Positions 15,769-16,215 of a DNA stretch of 16,215 nt are shown here, piece after piece. Each line of letters starts with the position of its first letter. Positions within the stretch are counted from its first letter, which is position 1. Made by a program: the position numbers and the translations under genes. Source of the stretch: Clostridiaceae bacterium (lineage in GTDB: Bacteria; Bacillota; Clostridia; Oscillospirales; Acutalibacteraceae). The DNA lies in assembly GCA_016281115.1 (NCBI GenBank), contig JAEEHZ010000230.1, forward strand, positions 1 to 16,215, read 5' to 3'. A model generated the notes under the pieces. It did not search any database. It was not told the origin of the DNA and saw only the letters and a list, made by a program, of their open reading frames with translations.

Positions 15769-15797
15769 AACTTATGAATAGAGCATCATTTATATTC
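15769..15797 (-). promoter_or_regulatory. Candidate sporulation-type (sigma-E/G-like) promoter of the deacetylase
   Basis: On the minus strand GAATATA (15797-15791), 14 bases, then CATAAGTT (15776-15769) resembles the sigma-E pattern (ATAT-type -35 and CATA-type -10). It would start transcription about 20 bases before the ATG. No good TTGACA/TATAAT pair was found upstream of this gene. The match is imperfect and made by eye. Confidence 0.4.
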
Positions 15798-15823
15798 ACA
15801 ATTTTTGCGTTCCTTCGTATAAT
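15795..15823 (+). promoter_or_regulatory. Sigma-A-like promoter of the collagen-like gene
   Basis: TTCACA (15795-15800), a 17-base spacer and TATAAT (15818-15823) form a near-consensus promoter pointing at the collagen-like gene, with start near 15830 and an SD at 15855. Its -35 overlaps the candidate -35 of the divergent deacetylase gene at 15795-15797. Confidence 0.6.
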
Positions 15824-15868
15824 GTATTGGCATAAATAAATGTCAGTATATTTTAGGGGGGCATTTTT

Positions 15869-16215
15869 TTGAATATTTACAGGCATAGACATCATAACTG
15901 CGATAACGATAACGACAACGATAATATATATTATTACCATCAACCGTGCGTTGTATGCCCGACTCCGCCCGGCACAGGACCCACAGGCCCTACCGGACCA
16001 ACCGGTGCGACGGGACCCACAGGTCCCACAGGTGAAACGGGTCCGACAGGCCCGACAGGTGAAACGGGTCCGACAGGCCCCACAGGCGAGACGGGACCCA
16101 CAGGCCCCACAGGCGAGACGGGACCCACAGGCCCAACAGGCGAAACGGGACCCACAGGTCCAACAGGCGAAACGGGACCGACAGGCCCGACAGGCGAAAC
16201 CGGACCGACAGGCCC
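15869..16215 (+). CDS. Collagen-like Gly-X-Thr repeat surface protein, N-terminal part (cut by window edge)
   Basis: An open frame begins at TTG 15869, seven bases after AGGGGGG (15855-15861), and runs 115 codons to the window end. The first 34 residues are non-collagenous: a His/Arg start (MNIYRHRHHN), an Asp-Asn run (DNDNDNDN), then YYYHQPCVVCPTPP with a CVVC pair. From residue 35 every third residue is Gly, and the sequence settles into GPTGPTGET units. Such triplet repeats form collagen triple helices in bacterial filament proteins such as the exosporium BclA, where the abundant Thr is O-glycosylated; that role here is inference. No signal peptide is visible, as in BclA-type spore-surface proteins. 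The C-terminal trimerisation domain, if any, lies outside the window. The apparent open frame on the opposite strand is a repeat artefact. Confidence 0.85.
   Translation, partial: MNIYRHRHHNCDNDNDNDNIYYYHQPCVVCPTPPGTGPTGPTGPTGATGPTGPTGETGPTGPTGETGPTGPTGETGPTGPTGETGPTGPTGETGPTGPTGETGPTGPTGETGPTG
16013..16215 (+). repeat. 27-bp tandem repeat encoding GPTGPTGET
   Basis: Seven complete 27-base units begin at 16013, 16040, 16067, 16094, 16121, 16148 and 16175, with a partial eighth at 16202 reaching the edge. All encode the same nine residues and differ only at synonymous positions (GGT/GGC/GGA, CCG/CCC/CCA, GAA/GAG). Thr after Pro is always ACA; Thr after Glu is ACG except ACC in unit 7. An earlier irregular triplet tract spans 15971-16012. 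Confidence 0.95.

Noticed and set aside
15940..16155. Long open frame on the minus strand reading as Gly-Pro-Val-rich repeats
   Set aside because: It is the antisense of the plus-strand collagen-like repeat; open only because the repeat lacks stop triplets in that frame, and it has no SD or promoter.
16013..16215. Regular 27-base repeat considered as a CRISPR array
   Set aside because: Units are contiguous without unique spacers and encode a perfect triplet-periodic peptide repeat.

Overview
The window looks like chromosomal DNA of a low-to-moderate GC, Gram-positive anaerobe of the class Clostridia, most likely an Oscillospiraceae/Ruminococcaceae-type gut bacterium. The evidence is the gene content: a zapA/U32-peptidase pair, RqcH, a CpsB-type PHP phosphatase, DUF4358, DHHW and DUF6472 proteins, lipoprotein signals, strong Shine-Dalgarno (SD) sites and frequent TTG starts. 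The genus cannot be named from sequence alone. No tRNA, rRNA, CRISPR array, insertion sequence or phage gene was seen, and no gene-free stretch exceeds 300 bases.

Left region (1-10538, all minus strand). Read in transcription order this is one tightly packed run: an archaeal-type phosphoglycerate mutase family protein, a TatD-family hydrolase, RqcH (ribosome quality control), a PcrA/UvrD helicase, a CpsB-like PHP phosphatase, ZapA (cell division) and a U32 'peptidase' (RlhA/TrhP-like RNA hydroxylation family). Neighbours overlap by a few bases or are under about 30 bases apart, so they are probably co-transcribed from a promoter near 10600. valS follows but has its own near-perfect promoter (TTGACA-N17-GATAAT), and the window edge cuts it after about 395 codons.

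Middle region (10539-14976). A 248-base divergent intergenic region carries a perfect vegetative promoter (TTGACA-N17-TATAAT) that drives a plus-strand operon of five genes: an SGNH-hydrolase lipoprotein, a DUF4358 lipoprotein, an MBOAT (AlgI-like) membrane O-acyltransferase, a DHHW (AlgX/AlgJ-like) protein and a 60-residue cysteine-motif protein (DUF6472). It ends at a strong bidirectional terminator. The gene set resembles a cell-surface polymer O-acetylation machine, analogous in logic to AlgI/AlgJ/AlgX/AlgF or PatA/PatB, with unknown substrate. It is the best candidate in the window for an incompletely described system.

Right region (14973-16215). A PdaB-like polysaccharide deacetylase converges on the operon. 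Upstream of it, diverging, is the start of a collagen-like Gly-X-Thr repeat protein cut by the window end. The two are separated by 122 bases with overlapping candidate promoters: one vegetative for the collagen-like gene, one resembling a sporulation-sigma site for the deacetylase. Together these right-hand genes concern the cell or spore surface, while the left half is housekeeping.
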